From: JAAYCI01 sp964369525
Lineage (GTDB): Bacteria; Bacillota; Clostridia; Oscillospirales; Ruminococcaceae
Assembly (NCBI GenBank): GCA_964369525.1
Contig: CAYJEW010000068.1
Coordinates: 1-6,916, forward strand
Direction: 5' to 3'
DNA length: 6,916 nucleotides
Positions within the stretch are counted from its first letter, which is position 1; each line of letters starts with the position of its first letter. The notes under the pieces were generated by a model. It was not told where the DNA came from and searched no databases. It saw only the letters and a list, made by a program, of their open reading frames with translations. The translations under genes were made by a program, and so were the position numbers. Shown one piece after another: positions 1-6,110 of the stretch.

Positions 1-105
1 GTCCATATCGGGGCCGCGGTGAACAATGCGGGCCAGCATGGGCGAGAGGATATTTAGTTTTTCATCGGGGCTGCGAGCATCGCAAAACCCTACATAACCG
101 CACAT
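1..105 (-). CDS. asnB: Glutamine-hydrolysing asparagine synthase, N-terminal fragment (35 codons, runs off window)
   Basis: The frame begins MCGYVGFCDA and reaches HRGPDMD at the window edge. This is the hallmark N-terminus of class II glutamine amidotransferases of the asparagine synthase type: Cys2, exposed after Met removal, is the nucleophile that releases ammonia from glutamine, and the RGPD motif helps bind glutamine. The ATG at 105-103 is preceded by GAGGT at about 6 nt. Only the start of the glutaminase domain is present; the ATP-pyrophosphatase domain lies outside. It starts 35 bp after the racemase stop on the same strand with no terminator between, so it is probably the third gene of the D-Asp operon. 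Inference: rather than making free asparagine, it may amidate the D-Asp side chain of the peptidoglycan bridge, as AsnH does in Lactococcus lactis. A housekeeping AsnB is the alternative, and the fragment cannot separate the two. Confidence 0.85.
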   Translation of the reverse strand, partial: MCGYVGFCDARSPDEKLNILSPMLARIVHRGPDMD

Positions 106-140
106 AGCGTACCTCGTATTCTAAGTGGAATATTACAGCG

Positions 141-869
141 CTACACCCTTGACCAAGAAAGGCCTATGGGTGTTTTGCCGCATGCAAGTATGGTGGATTC
201 GGTTAAAACTTCCATACTGTCGATATATTGCTCGTCTAGCAGGCCGCTTTTTTTAAGCAGTGAAAGCTCTGTGCAGCCAAGAATAAGGCGCTGGCAACCT
301 TGGGCAAAAAGGTTGTTTGCGGCATTAAAAAAAAGTTGCATATCGGGGGCGTCGCCGCTTTTAATGTTGCCATAGATTACCTGCATGATAGCTTTTTGGT
401 CATTCGGGCATGGCACGGCACATTGCAGGCCACTTTTTTCGCAGGCAATTTGGTAGGTGTTGGTGCAGATGGTGCCGTCGGTGGCGAGGATGCCTACCTT
501 TTCACAGCCTGTGGAGGCTACCTTTTGGGCGGTGAGCTCTACCATGTTTAGCACAGGGATGGGAATTACGCTGTGCAGGCGGGTGTAAAAATAGTGGGCG
601 GTGTTGCAGGGAATTGCGATAACCTCGGCGCCAAAGGTGACAAGGCGTTTTGCCTCGCTTTCCATTACGGCAAAGGGGTCGGGCTTTGTGGAATCGAGAA
701 TATAAGCCGTGCGGTCGGGAGTTGTGGATTTGCTGGAGATGACCATGTCTATATGCTCTTGGTCGCAGGAGGCTTTGGTGTGGGCTATGACAAGCTCGTA
801 AAAGTAGGCTGTGGCCATTGGGCCAAGGCCGCCCAGAATGCCAAGCACCTTGTTTTGTTGGTTGTTCAT
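141..869 (-). CDS. racD: Aspartate/glutamate racemase family protein (probable aspartate racemase)
   Basis: A 242-residue PLP-independent amino-acid racemase of the Asp/Glu racemase superfamily, near the usual ~230-245. Visible features are the N-terminal GILGGLGPMAT segment (10-20), the first catalytic cysteine in IPCNTAH (Cys88) and the second in LGCTE (Cys199). These two cysteines act as the base/acid pair that inverts the alpha carbon. The frame is open further upstream, but ATG 869-867 is preferred: GAGGT sits 6 nt before it, and the longer start would overlap the upstream coding region. The start lies 4 bp after the stop of the ATP-grasp ligase gene, so translational coupling is likely. 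The ligase neighbour argues for L-Asp to D-Asp conversion supplying a D-Asp ligase, rather than the glutamate racemase MurI, whose N-terminus differs. Substrate is inferred from family and context. Confidence 0.9.
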   Translation of the reverse strand: MNNQQNKVLGILGGLGPMATAYFYELVIAHTKASCDQEHIDMVISSKSTTPDRTAYILDSTKPDPFAVMESEAKRLVTFGAEVIAIPCNTAHYFYTRLHSVIPIPVLNMVELTAQKVASTGCEKVGILATDGTICTNTYQIACEKSGLQCAVPCPNDQKAIMQVIYGNIKSGDAPDMQLFFNAANNLFAQGCQRLILGCTELSLLKKSGLLDEQYIDSMEVLTESTILACGKTPIGLSWSRV

Positions 870-873
870 GGGC

Positions 874-2100
874 TTACCTCGCAGGTTTTGCACAGTAGGT
901 TGCATATTTTTTGTGGTAGCGGCGGTAGTGCTCCCACAGGTACAGGCGGCGCAGGGGGTTTAAGCGAAGGTCGTAGCTGTAGCCGAGGGCGGTAGTGTCT
1001 TGGCCTGCTGTTGCTATGGCTTTGGCACGCTCTATTAGTTTTGTGTCGGCGGTGTACTGCCAAACAATGGAGTTTGGAATGGAGTGCCAGTAGGCCTCGC
1101 CTTTGAAGAAAATAGGCTCGCCTAAATCTTGGCCCAGCACCCTGTCTTTTACTAAAAACTCGGCAAGGTTTAGCCCTGCGCCTGTGACGTAGTAGTTGCT
1201 GCGGCCTTGGCGAAGGTTTATTTCGAACACCTTGTATTGGCCATCGCGGGTGTCGAATTTAATATCAAAGTTAGAAAAGCCTGTGTAGCTGATGGTTTCC
1301 AAAAAGTTTTTAATGGTTTGCATTAGCGGCTGGTTGTATTCGGTGAGGATGGCGGCGTGGTTGCCAACGGCTTTTGGGGTGTGTTCCTCCAAGAGAACGT
1401 TGCCGAGGCACATCATTTTTACAAGGCCGTTTTGGTCGCTGTAGGCTGTGAGCACGCGCATTTGGTCGTCGGCGCCCGGAATGGTGTCTTGTATAATAAG
1501 GCTATCGGGATAGCCAGAGGCGTAGATGGTGTTTATAATTTCGGTGGCCTGTGCAACATCTGCTGCAGTGTATACCTTTTGCATGCCGCTGAAGGGGTGC
1601 TTCCAGTAAAGAATGCTACTGCTGGGCTTTATGATTATGGGCCATGCGAAGGAAATGCTATCAAGTTTTGCGGCATCGGCCGCGGTGTGGACTATAAGCG
1701 TGGCGGGATATGGGATGGAAAACTCTTCGCAGTATCTATAGAAGTTTTCTTTGGATACGAGTTTTTCCATGAGCTCGGGGGATATGTAGGGCACGATATA
1801 GTCGCTCAAAAGCCGCTCGCGGTTGCGGATAAGTAGGGCTGCGTAGTCGTCGGTGCAGCCGAGCAGGATTTTTGTGGGGCCTGGGTTTTGGGCGGCGAAG
1901 TTTTGCAGCGTTTCGCACATTACATCGTCGGTGTCGAAATTATCTACCGCCGTGAAGCGCACAATGCGCGAGTATTTGGTTTCGCCCATGGCCCAGCGGC
2001 CAAACGCCTGAGATTTTACGCCGTAGGCCTCGTGAAAAGCGCGTGCCATGGTGTAGCAGTTCATGTCTGCACCAAGAAGAACCGGCATTATGTTGGCCAT
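874..2100 (-). CDS. aslA: ATP-grasp carboxylate-amine ligase, D-aspartate ligase (Asl) type
   Basis: A 408-residue ATP-grasp enzyme, about the length of enterococcal and lactococcal D-aspartate ligases. The N-terminal domain opens PVLLGADMNCYTMARAFHEAYG (roughly 6-27), very like the Asl family opening. ATP-grasp elements follow: a nucleotide-binding lysine in WPIIIKPSSS (Lys158), the hinge IIQDTIPGAD (202-211), and metal/substrate residues in FDIKFD (278-283) and VFEINLRQGRSNYYVTGAG (291-309; Glu293, Asn295, Arg297). In characterised homologues the enzyme activates the beta-carboxyl of D-Asp and joins it to the epsilon-amine of L-Lys in UDP-MurNAc-pentapeptide, in the cytoplasm. ATG 2100-2098 follows a GGGGGTG Shine-Dalgarno at 4 nt and a strong promoter. 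The adjacent racemase and asparagine synthase fit this role. Other amine acceptors remain possible for this family, so exact specificity is inferred. Confidence 0.78.
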   Translation of the reverse strand: MANIMPVLLGADMNCYTMARAFHEAYGVKSQAFGRWAMGETKYSRIVRFTAVDNFDTDDVMCETLQNFAAQNPGPTKILLGCTDDYAALLIRNRERLLSDYIVPYISPELMEKLVSKENFYRYCEEFSIPYPATLIVHTAADAAKLDSISFAWPIIIKPSSSILYWKHPFSGMQKVYTAADVAQATEIINTIYASGYPDSLIIQDTIPGADDQMRVLTAYSDQNGLVKMMCLGNVLLEEHTPKAVGNHAAILTEYNQPLMQTIKNFLETISYTGFSNFDIKFDTRDGQYKVFEINLRQGRSNYYVTGAGLNLAEFLVKDRVLGQDLGEPIFFKGEAYWHSIPNSIVWQYTADTKLIERAKAIATAGQDTTALGYSYDLRLNPLRRLYLWEHYRRYHKKYATYCAKPAR

Positions 2101-2150
2101 GGTGCACCCCCGTTTTTTAATAGTGAAATTGTGCTGTAACTCAAAACAAA

Positions 2151-2179
2151 ATTATATCACAGAAAAAAGATATGGTCAA
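2151..2179 (-). promoter_or_regulatory. Sigma-A-type promoter of the D-Asp ligase operon
   Basis: On the minus strand, -35 TTGACC (2179-2174), a 17-bp spacer and -10 TATAAT (2156-2151) with the extended TGA immediately before it. The expected start is near 2144, leaving a ~44-nt leader before the ATG at 2100. Directly upstream of the -35 the DNA is very AT-rich (2180-2217), which could act as an UP element; an imperfect dyad GTGATATATATTAC lies at 2189-2202. Confidence 0.85.
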
Positions 2180-2226
2180 AAAAATAAGGTGATATATATT
2201 ACATTAAATATAAATTGCAGGTGTGT

Positions 2227-2253
2227 GGGGCGAGGGGCGAGGGGTGCTACCCT
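2227..2253 (+). repeat. G-tract repeat (GGGG-CGA) in the divergent spacer
   Basis: Three GGGG runs (2227-2230, 2234-2237, 2241-2244) separated by identical CGA triplets, standing out in an otherwise AT-rich spacer. The last run also starts a tiny hairpin GGGT-GCT-ACCC (2242-2252) followed by TTTT. The 2101-2355 gap also holds the minus-strand ligase promoter and a TATAAT at 2271-2276 that may serve nrdG but lacks a good -35 (TACCCT at 17 bp). Three tracts are one short of an intramolecular G-quadruplex. Function unknown. Confidence 0.5.
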
Positions 2254-2355
2254 TTTGATTGGCAATGGAGTATAATAATTTTTACTTGATTTGGTTATAT
2301 GACTCTGGCTAGATTAACGGCGGCTAAAGATGCAAACAACACACAGGAGGGCGCT

Positions 2356-3045
2356 ATGCTGATTGCGGGGATGCAAAAGTTATCGCTGCTGGACTACCCG
2401 GGACACACCTGCTGTACCATTTTCACACAGGGGTGTAACCTACGCTGCCCATATTGCCATAATGCTTCGCTTGTGGGCGCAGAGGCGGCGGCTTTGGCGG
2501 AGCATGCGGCAGTGTTTGATTATTTAGAGGGGCGAAAAACGCTGCATGATGGCGTGTGTGTGAGCGGCGGAGAGCCTCTTTTGCAAAAAGGGCTTTCGGA
2601 GTTTTTGCATAGCGTGAAGAGCCTGGGGCTGCGGGTGAAGCTGGACACAAACGGCTGTTACCCTGAAAGGTTAGGGCAGCTTTTGCAGGCGGGGCTGATT
2701 GATTATGTGGCGATGGATATAAAAAGCTCGCCAAAGCGGTATGCCAAGGCGGTGGGTGTGGAGGATTTTGACACAGCGGCGGTTTTGCGCAGTGTAGAGC
2801 TTTTGCGCAGTGGCGATGTGGAGCATGAGTTTCGCACTACGGTGGTGCGCCCGATACACACGGAGGAGGATTTTTACGATATTGCCGACTGGCTGGAGGC
2901 GGCGCCTGCATACTATATGCAGTGTTTTGAAGACTCGGGGGACATACTAAAAGAAGGCTTAAGCGCGTTTGAGCCAGCTGAGATGCAGAGGTTTTTGGAT
3001 GTTGTAAAGGCGAAAATACCTGCGGCGCAGTTGAGGGGCTTGTGA
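2356..3045 (+). CDS. nrdG: Anaerobic ribonucleoside-triphosphate reductase activating protein (radical SAM)
   Basis: A 229-residue radical-SAM activase that uses a [4Fe-4S] cluster and S-adenosylmethionine to place the glycyl radical on NrdD. The cluster motif CNLRCPYC is at Cys27, Cys31 and Cys34; the SAM-binding GGEP motif is at 71-74, with LDTNG (96-100) and MDIK (120-123) as later strands of the partial barrel. The opening MQKLSLLDYPGH is typical of the ~230-residue clostridial NrdG type. ATG 2356 is chosen because a full AGGAGG (2345-2350) stands 5 nt before it; the frame is open to 2299, but that start has no ribosome binding site. It lies 114 bp ahead of nrdD. A promoter sits in that gap, so nrdD can be transcribed separately, while readthrough from nrdG is also possible because no terminator is visible between them. 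Confidence 0.95.
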   Translation: MLIAGMQKLSLLDYPGHTCCTIFTQGCNLRCPYCHNASLVGAEAAALAEHAAVFDYLEGRKTLHDGVCVSGGEPLLQKGLSEFLHSVKSLGLRVKLDTNGCYPERLGQLLQAGLIDYVAMDIKSSPKRYAKAVGVEDFDTAAVLRSVELLRSGDVEHEFRTTVVRPIHTEEDFYDIADWLEAAPAYYMQCFEDSGDILKEGLSAFEPAEMQRFLDVVKAKIPAAQLRGL

Positions 3046-3065
3046 TGCAACCGAGCTTGAAAATA

Positions 3066-3081
3066 TAACAATATATTGTTG
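3066..3081 (+). promoter_or_regulatory. NrdR box 1 (candidate)
   Basis: The 16-mer matches the NrdR consensus ACACWATATATWGTGT at 12 of 16 positions and contains the perfect palindrome AACAATATATTGTT (3067-3080). It lies just upstream of the nrdD -35. NrdR is the ATP/dATP-sensing repressor of ribonucleotide reductase genes and binds paired boxes. Confidence 0.7.
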
Positions 3082-3089
3082 CACTACTA

Positions 3090-3118
3090 TTGACCGATAC
3101 TATATGTTGTGATACAAT
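3090..3118 (+). promoter_or_regulatory. nrdD promoter
   Basis: -35 TTGACC (3090-3095), 17-bp spacer, -10 TACAAT (3113-3118) preceded by the extended-10 TGA. Transcription should begin near 3125, about 35 nt before the nrdD start. The nrdD ribosome binding site GGAGGG (3145-3150) lies within this short leader. Confidence 0.82.
3097..3112 (+). promoter_or_regulatory. NrdR box 2 (candidate), filling the nrdD promoter spacer
   Basis: The 16-mer ATACTATATGTTGTGA matches ACACTATATATTGTGT at 13 of 16 positions. It starts 31 bp after box 1, leaving a 15-bp gap, which is the three-helical-turn spacing known for NrdR box pairs. It occupies almost the whole -35/-10 spacer, so a bound repressor would block RNA polymerase. 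Confidence 0.78.
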
Positions 3119-3159
3119 AAAACTCCAAATAAAAATATTATTGTGGAGGGAAGTGCGCA

Positions 3160-5532
3160 ATGTATCAGGTGATTAAACGAGACGGCAGCACGGTGAGCTT
3201 TAACCTAGAAAAGATATCGGCTGCGATAAGCAAGGCGTTTGAAGCGCAGCAAAAGCAGTTTCATCCACAAACGGTAGATCTTTTGGCGCTGATGGTTACG
3301 GCGGATTTTGAGCCGAAGATTAAGGACGGCGCCGTTTTGGTGGAGGAGATACAAGACAGCGTAGAGGCTGTGCTTATTAAAGGCGGCTATGCCGATGTGG
3401 CAAAGGCCTATATATTGTATCGCAAGCAGCACGAAAAAATTCGCAACATGAAGTCTACCATACTGGACTTTAAAGATACGGTGAACAGCTATGTGCAGGT
3501 GACCGACTGGAGGGTGAAGGAAAACTCAACGGTTACATACAGTGTGGGCGGGCTTATACTGAACAACTCTGGCGCAATTACCGCTAATTACTGGCTGAGC
3601 GAAATTTACGACGAAGAGGTGGCGGCGGCACATCGCGGTGCCGACATACACCTGCATGACCTTTCGATGCTGACGGGCTATTGCGCCGGCTGGAGCTTAA
3701 AGCAGCTTATACAAGAGGGGCTTGGCGGTATTCCCGGAAAGATTACGTCATCGCCTGCGGGGCATTTGGCCACGCTGTGCAACCAGATGGTAAACTTTTT
3801 GGGCATTATGCAGAACGAGTGGGCGGGCGCGCAGGCTTTTTCCAGCTTTGACACATATCTTGCGCCGTTTGTGAAGGTGGATAATCTTTCGTATGACGCT
3901 GTGAAAAAATGTGTGGAGAGCTTTGTGTATGGGGTGAACACCCCCAGCCGTTGGGGTACGCAGTCGCCTTTTTCTAACATTACGCTGGACTGGACCGTAC
4001 CTGCAGACCTGGCCGAGCTACCTGCTATTGTGGGCGGCAAGGAGATGGATTTTAAGTATAAAGACTGCAAAAAAGAGATGGACATGGTGAACAAAGCCTT
4101 CATTGAGGTTATGCTGGAGGGCGATGCTAACGGGCGAGGTTTTCAGTATCCTATTCCCACATATTCTATTACAAAAGATTTTGACTGGAGCGAAACCGAA
4201 AACAATAAGTTGCTGTTTGAGATGACTGCAAAGTACGGCACACCGTATTTTTCTAACTATGTGAACAGTGACATGGAGCCGAGCGATGTACGCAGCATGT
4301 GTTGCCGTTTGCGGCTGGATTTGCGCGAGCTGCGCAAAAAGAGCGGCGGATTTTTTGGCAGTGGCGAGAGCACCGGCTCTATAGGTGTGGTTACCATTAA
4401 CCTGCCGAGAATTGCCTATCAAGCGCGTAGTGAAGCCGATTTTTATGTGCGGCTGAACAGGATGATGGATATATCGGCACGCAGTTTGAAAACAAAGCGC
4501 ACCATTGTTACAAAGCTATTGGAAGAGGGGCTTTACCCTTACACCAAGAGATATCTTGGGAATTTTGAAAGTCACTTTTCTACCATTGGGCTGGTGGGCA
4601 TGAACGAGGCGGCGCTAAACGCTAAATGGTTGAAATGCGATTTAACAGATAGCCGCGCGCAGACGTTTGCGGCGGAAGTGCTTAACCATATGAGAGAGCG
4701 GCTTTCGGACTATCAAGAGATGTATGGCGATTTGTACAACTTGGAAGCGTCGCCTGCCGAGAGCACGGCGTTTCGCCTTGCAAAGCACGACAGAAAGCGC
4801 TGGCCGGACATTATAACAGCCGCAGACGAGGGCCAAGCGCCGTACTACACAAACAGCAGCCATCTGCCTGTGGGATATACAGAGGATATCTTTTCGGCGC
4901 TGGATGTGCAGGATGAGCTGCAAACGCTGTATACCAGCGGCACGGTGTTCCACGCATTTGTGGGCGAAAAGCTGCCAAGCTGGAAGGCGGCAGCAAACCT
5001 TGTGCGCAAGATAGCGGAAAACTATAAGTTGCCGTATTATACAATGTCGCCCACATATTCTATATGCAAAAACCACGGGTATATTGTGGGAGAGCAGTAC
5101 AGCTGTGAGCAGTGTGGCGAGGTTACCGAGGTGTACAGCCGCATTACGGGATACTACCGCCCTGTGCAGAACTGGAACGAGGGCAAAACACAGGAGTATC
5201 AAGACAGAAAGCTGTACGAGGTGCGGGTGGACGAGGGCGATATGACGCCACGCATACAGGTAGAAAGGCAAGAGCAGGCGGCCGTGGCAAAAGCGGAGCG
5301 GGTGGACAAGGTATTACTTTTTACCACTAAAACCTGCCCTAACTGCAAGGTGGCGAGCGGATTTTTGGATAAGGCCAACATTGAATATGAAATAGTGAAT
5401 GCCGAGGACGCAATAGATTTGGTGGAAAAATATTCTGTGCGCAGCGCACCCACGCTGGTGGTAGAGCATGAGGGCGCTGTGGCGACATATGCGAATGCGT
5501 CGGAGATAAATAGGTTTGCCCAGCTGCACTGA
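3160..5532 (+). CDS. nrdD: Anaerobic (class III) ribonucleoside-triphosphate reductase with fused C-terminal glutaredoxin-like domain
   Basis: A 790-residue glycyl-radical enzyme that reduces ribonucleotides to deoxyribonucleotides without oxygen. In order: an N-terminal ATP-cone (about 3-92, VIKRDGS start) for allosteric ATP/dATP control; the catalytic ten-stranded barrel (about 100-630), with GYCAGWSL (Cys175) and MCCRLRLDL (Cys381/Cys382) carrying the probable thiyl-radical and reducing cysteines; a zinc site from Cys636, His639, Cys649 and Cys652; and the glycyl-radical loop RITGYYRP with Gly664. A linker (about 683-715) leads to a ~75-residue redoxin domain: LLFTTKTCPNCK with Cys726/Cys729 and the cis-Pro loop RSAPT (Pro764). 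Classical formate-using NrdD lacks this tail. Inference: the fused redoxin re-reduces the active site, as separate redoxins do for the NrdD2 subgroup. GGAGGG stands 9 nt before the ATG. Activated by the upstream NrdG; probably NrdR-controlled. Confidence 0.96.
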   Translation: MYQVIKRDGSTVSFNLEKISAAISKAFEAQQKQFHPQTVDLLALMVTADFEPKIKDGAVLVEEIQDSVEAVLIKGGYADVAKAYILYRKQHEKIRNMKSTILDFKDTVNSYVQVTDWRVKENSTVTYSVGGLILNNSGAITANYWLSEIYDEEVAAAHRGADIHLHDLSMLTGYCAGWSLKQLIQEGLGGIPGKITSSPAGHLATLCNQMVNFLGIMQNEWAGAQAFSSFDTYLAPFVKVDNLSYDAVKKCVESFVYGVNTPSRWGTQSPFSNITLDWTVPADLAELPAIVGGKEMDFKYKDCKKEMDMVNKAFIEVMLEGDANGRGFQYPIPTYSITKDFDWSETENNKLLFEMTAKYGTPYFSNYVNSDMEPSDVRSMCCRLRLDLRELRKKSGGFFGSGESTGSIGVVTINLPRIAYQARSEADFYVRLNRMMDISARSLKTKRTIVTKLLEEGLYPYTKRYLGNFESHFSTIGLVGMNEAALNAKWLKCDLTDSRAQTFAAEVLNHMRERLSDYQEMYGDLYNLEASPAESTAFRLAKHDRKRWPDIITAADEGQAPYYTNSSHLPVGYTEDIFSALDVQDELQTLYTSGTVFHAFVGEKLPSWKAAANLVRKIAENYKLPYYTMSPTYSICKNHGYIVGEQYSCEQCGEVTEVYSRITGYYRPVQNWNEGKTQEYQDRKLYEVRVDEGDMTPRIQVERQEQAAVAKAERVDKVLLFTTKTCPNCKVASGFLDKANIEYEIVNAEDAIDLVEKYSVRSAPTLVVEHEGAVATYANASEINRFAQLH

Positions 5533-5549
5533 GTGTGTGCAGGTATATA

Positions 5550-5569
5550 TAATGAATAGTAATGAATAG
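5550..5569 (+). repeat. 10-bp tandem repeat before the lipoprotein gene
   Basis: TAATGAATAG occurs twice in perfect tandem between the nrdD stop and the lipoprotein ribosome binding site. It overlaps a TATAAT (5548-5553) that could be a -10, but no convincing -35 lies at the proper distance, so cotranscription with nrdD is at least as likely. It is probably a small slippage duplication. Confidence 0.5.
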
Positions 5570-5584
5570 CAAGGAGTGTTTGAG

Positions 5585-6043
5585 ATGAAAAAAAGATTGT
5601 GTTTGGTTTTGGTGTTGGCTTTGGTGGCTACGGTGTTGCTGTACGGCTGCGAAAGTGCACCTGAAAGCAGCGCGGCGGATAGCGCGGCTGCAAGCAGCAT
5701 GGCAGAAAGTATGCCTGCAAGCAGTATGGCAGAAAGCATGGCTGACAGCAGTATGACAGAGAGTATGCCTGAAAGTGTGCCTGTTGCCGGAGCTTATACC
5801 GAAGAGCGTGAAATTACTGCAGAAGAGCTGCTAATACTCACATCGCTGTTAACCGAAGAACAGCAGGTGATGTATCTTCCGCAAACGGTAGCAACGCAGG
5901 TTGTGGCCGGCACAAACTATAGGTTTTATTGTGCGGTTATGGAAGATGGCTCGGAATCGGGCGAGTTTGTGCATATAGTGGTGTTTCAATCGCTTGACGA
6001 GGACGAGGGCTATTCGCTGACCGAGATTGTGGATGTGCAGTAG
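5585..6043 (+). CDS. Surface lipoprotein with four 9-residue repeats and a C-terminal cystatin/stefin-like domain
   Basis: A 152-residue secreted lipoprotein. Residues 1-21 form a signal peptide (MKKR then a hydrophobic run) ending in LLYGC, so Cys22 should be lipidated; Tyr at -2 is slightly unusual. Residues 28-63 are four 9-residue repeats on the pattern SSxAxSxxx (e.g. SSMAESMPA), a flexible acidic spacer. The remainder (about 67-152) resembles a stefin/cystatin: a small-residue start (VAGAY, Gly69), a helix (about 77-92), a strand with TQVVAGTNYRF (104-114) containing the QxVxG inhibitor loop at Gln105-Gly109, and a later strand FVHIVVFQSL (128-137) like the stefin VFKSL segment. Cystatins inhibit papain-family cysteine proteases; inhibition here is inferred. 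ATG 5585 has AAGGAG 8 nt upstream; a GTG at 5576 overlaps that site. It follows nrdD by 52 bp and ends at a strong terminator. Confidence 0.85.
   Translation: MKKRLCLVLVLALVATVLLYGCESAPESSAADSAAASSMAESMPASSMAESMADSSMTESMPESVPVAGAYTEEREITAEELLILTSLLTEEQQVMYLPQTVATQVVAGTNYRFYCAVMEDGSESGEFVHIVVFQSLDEDEGYSLTEIVDVQ
5666..5773 (+). repeat. Four in-frame 27-bp repeats in the lipoprotein spacer
   Basis: Codons 28-63 make four 9-codon units: SSAADSAAA, SSMAESMPA, SSMAESMAD, SSMTESMPE. The first is the most diverged. Wording at DNA level (e.g. agcagyatggcagaaagyatg) is very similar between units 2 and 3, suggesting recent expansion; copy number may vary between strains and so set the distance of the domain from the membrane. 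Confidence 0.8.
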
Positions 6044-6079
6044 TGGCGTATATGTGATGCGCTGAAGTGTGAGAAAAGC

Positions 6080-6108
6080 AAAACCCCTGCCATATGGCAG
6101 GGGTTTTT
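6080..6108 (+). terminator. Bidirectional rho-independent terminator between lipoprotein and ridA
   Basis: A perfect stem CCCCTGCC-ATAT-GGCAGGGG (6084-6103) extended by A-T pairs, followed by TTTTT on the plus strand. On the minus strand the same stem is followed by TTTTGCTTTTC. It lies 36 bp after the lipoprotein stop, between convergent genes, so it can end both the lipoprotein transcript and the ridA transcript. Confidence 0.95.
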
Positions 6109-6110
6109 GG

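Noticed and set aside
573..995. Plus-strand open frames opposite the racemase and ligase (e.g. 140 codons here, 159 codons at 1357-1836)
   Set aside because: The minus strand carries clear catalytic motifs in both genes; the plus-strand translations are Gly/Val/Ala-rich reverse-complement products without recognisable domains.
2189..2204. NrdR box upstream of nrdG (GTGATATATATTACAT)
   Set aside because: Only the AT core agrees with the consensus; the conserved flanking C and G positions are wrong, and no second box lies at 31 bp.
2255..2276. TTGATT...TATAAT as an nrdG promoter
   Set aside because: Spacer is only 10 bp. The TATAAT alone may be a -10, but the hexamer at the proper distance (TACCCT) is poor, so no promoter was called.
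2299..2355. Upstream extension of nrdG to ATG 2299
   Set aside because: AGGAGG at 2345-2350 is ideally placed for ATG 2356, and the extra 19 residues do not resemble the NrdG N-terminus.
4642..5271. Long antisense open frame (209 codons) inside nrdD
   Set aside because: Lies wholly opposite conserved NrdD sequence including the zinc site and glycyl-radical loop; its translation has no family resemblance and it has no ribosome binding site or promoter of note. It is a shadow of codon bias.
5314..5739. Antisense frame with an Ala/Leu-rich, membrane-like N-terminus opposite the lipoprotein
   Set aside because: The Ala/Leu pattern is the complement of the 27-bp Ser/Met repeats; it crosses two real genes and has no start signals.
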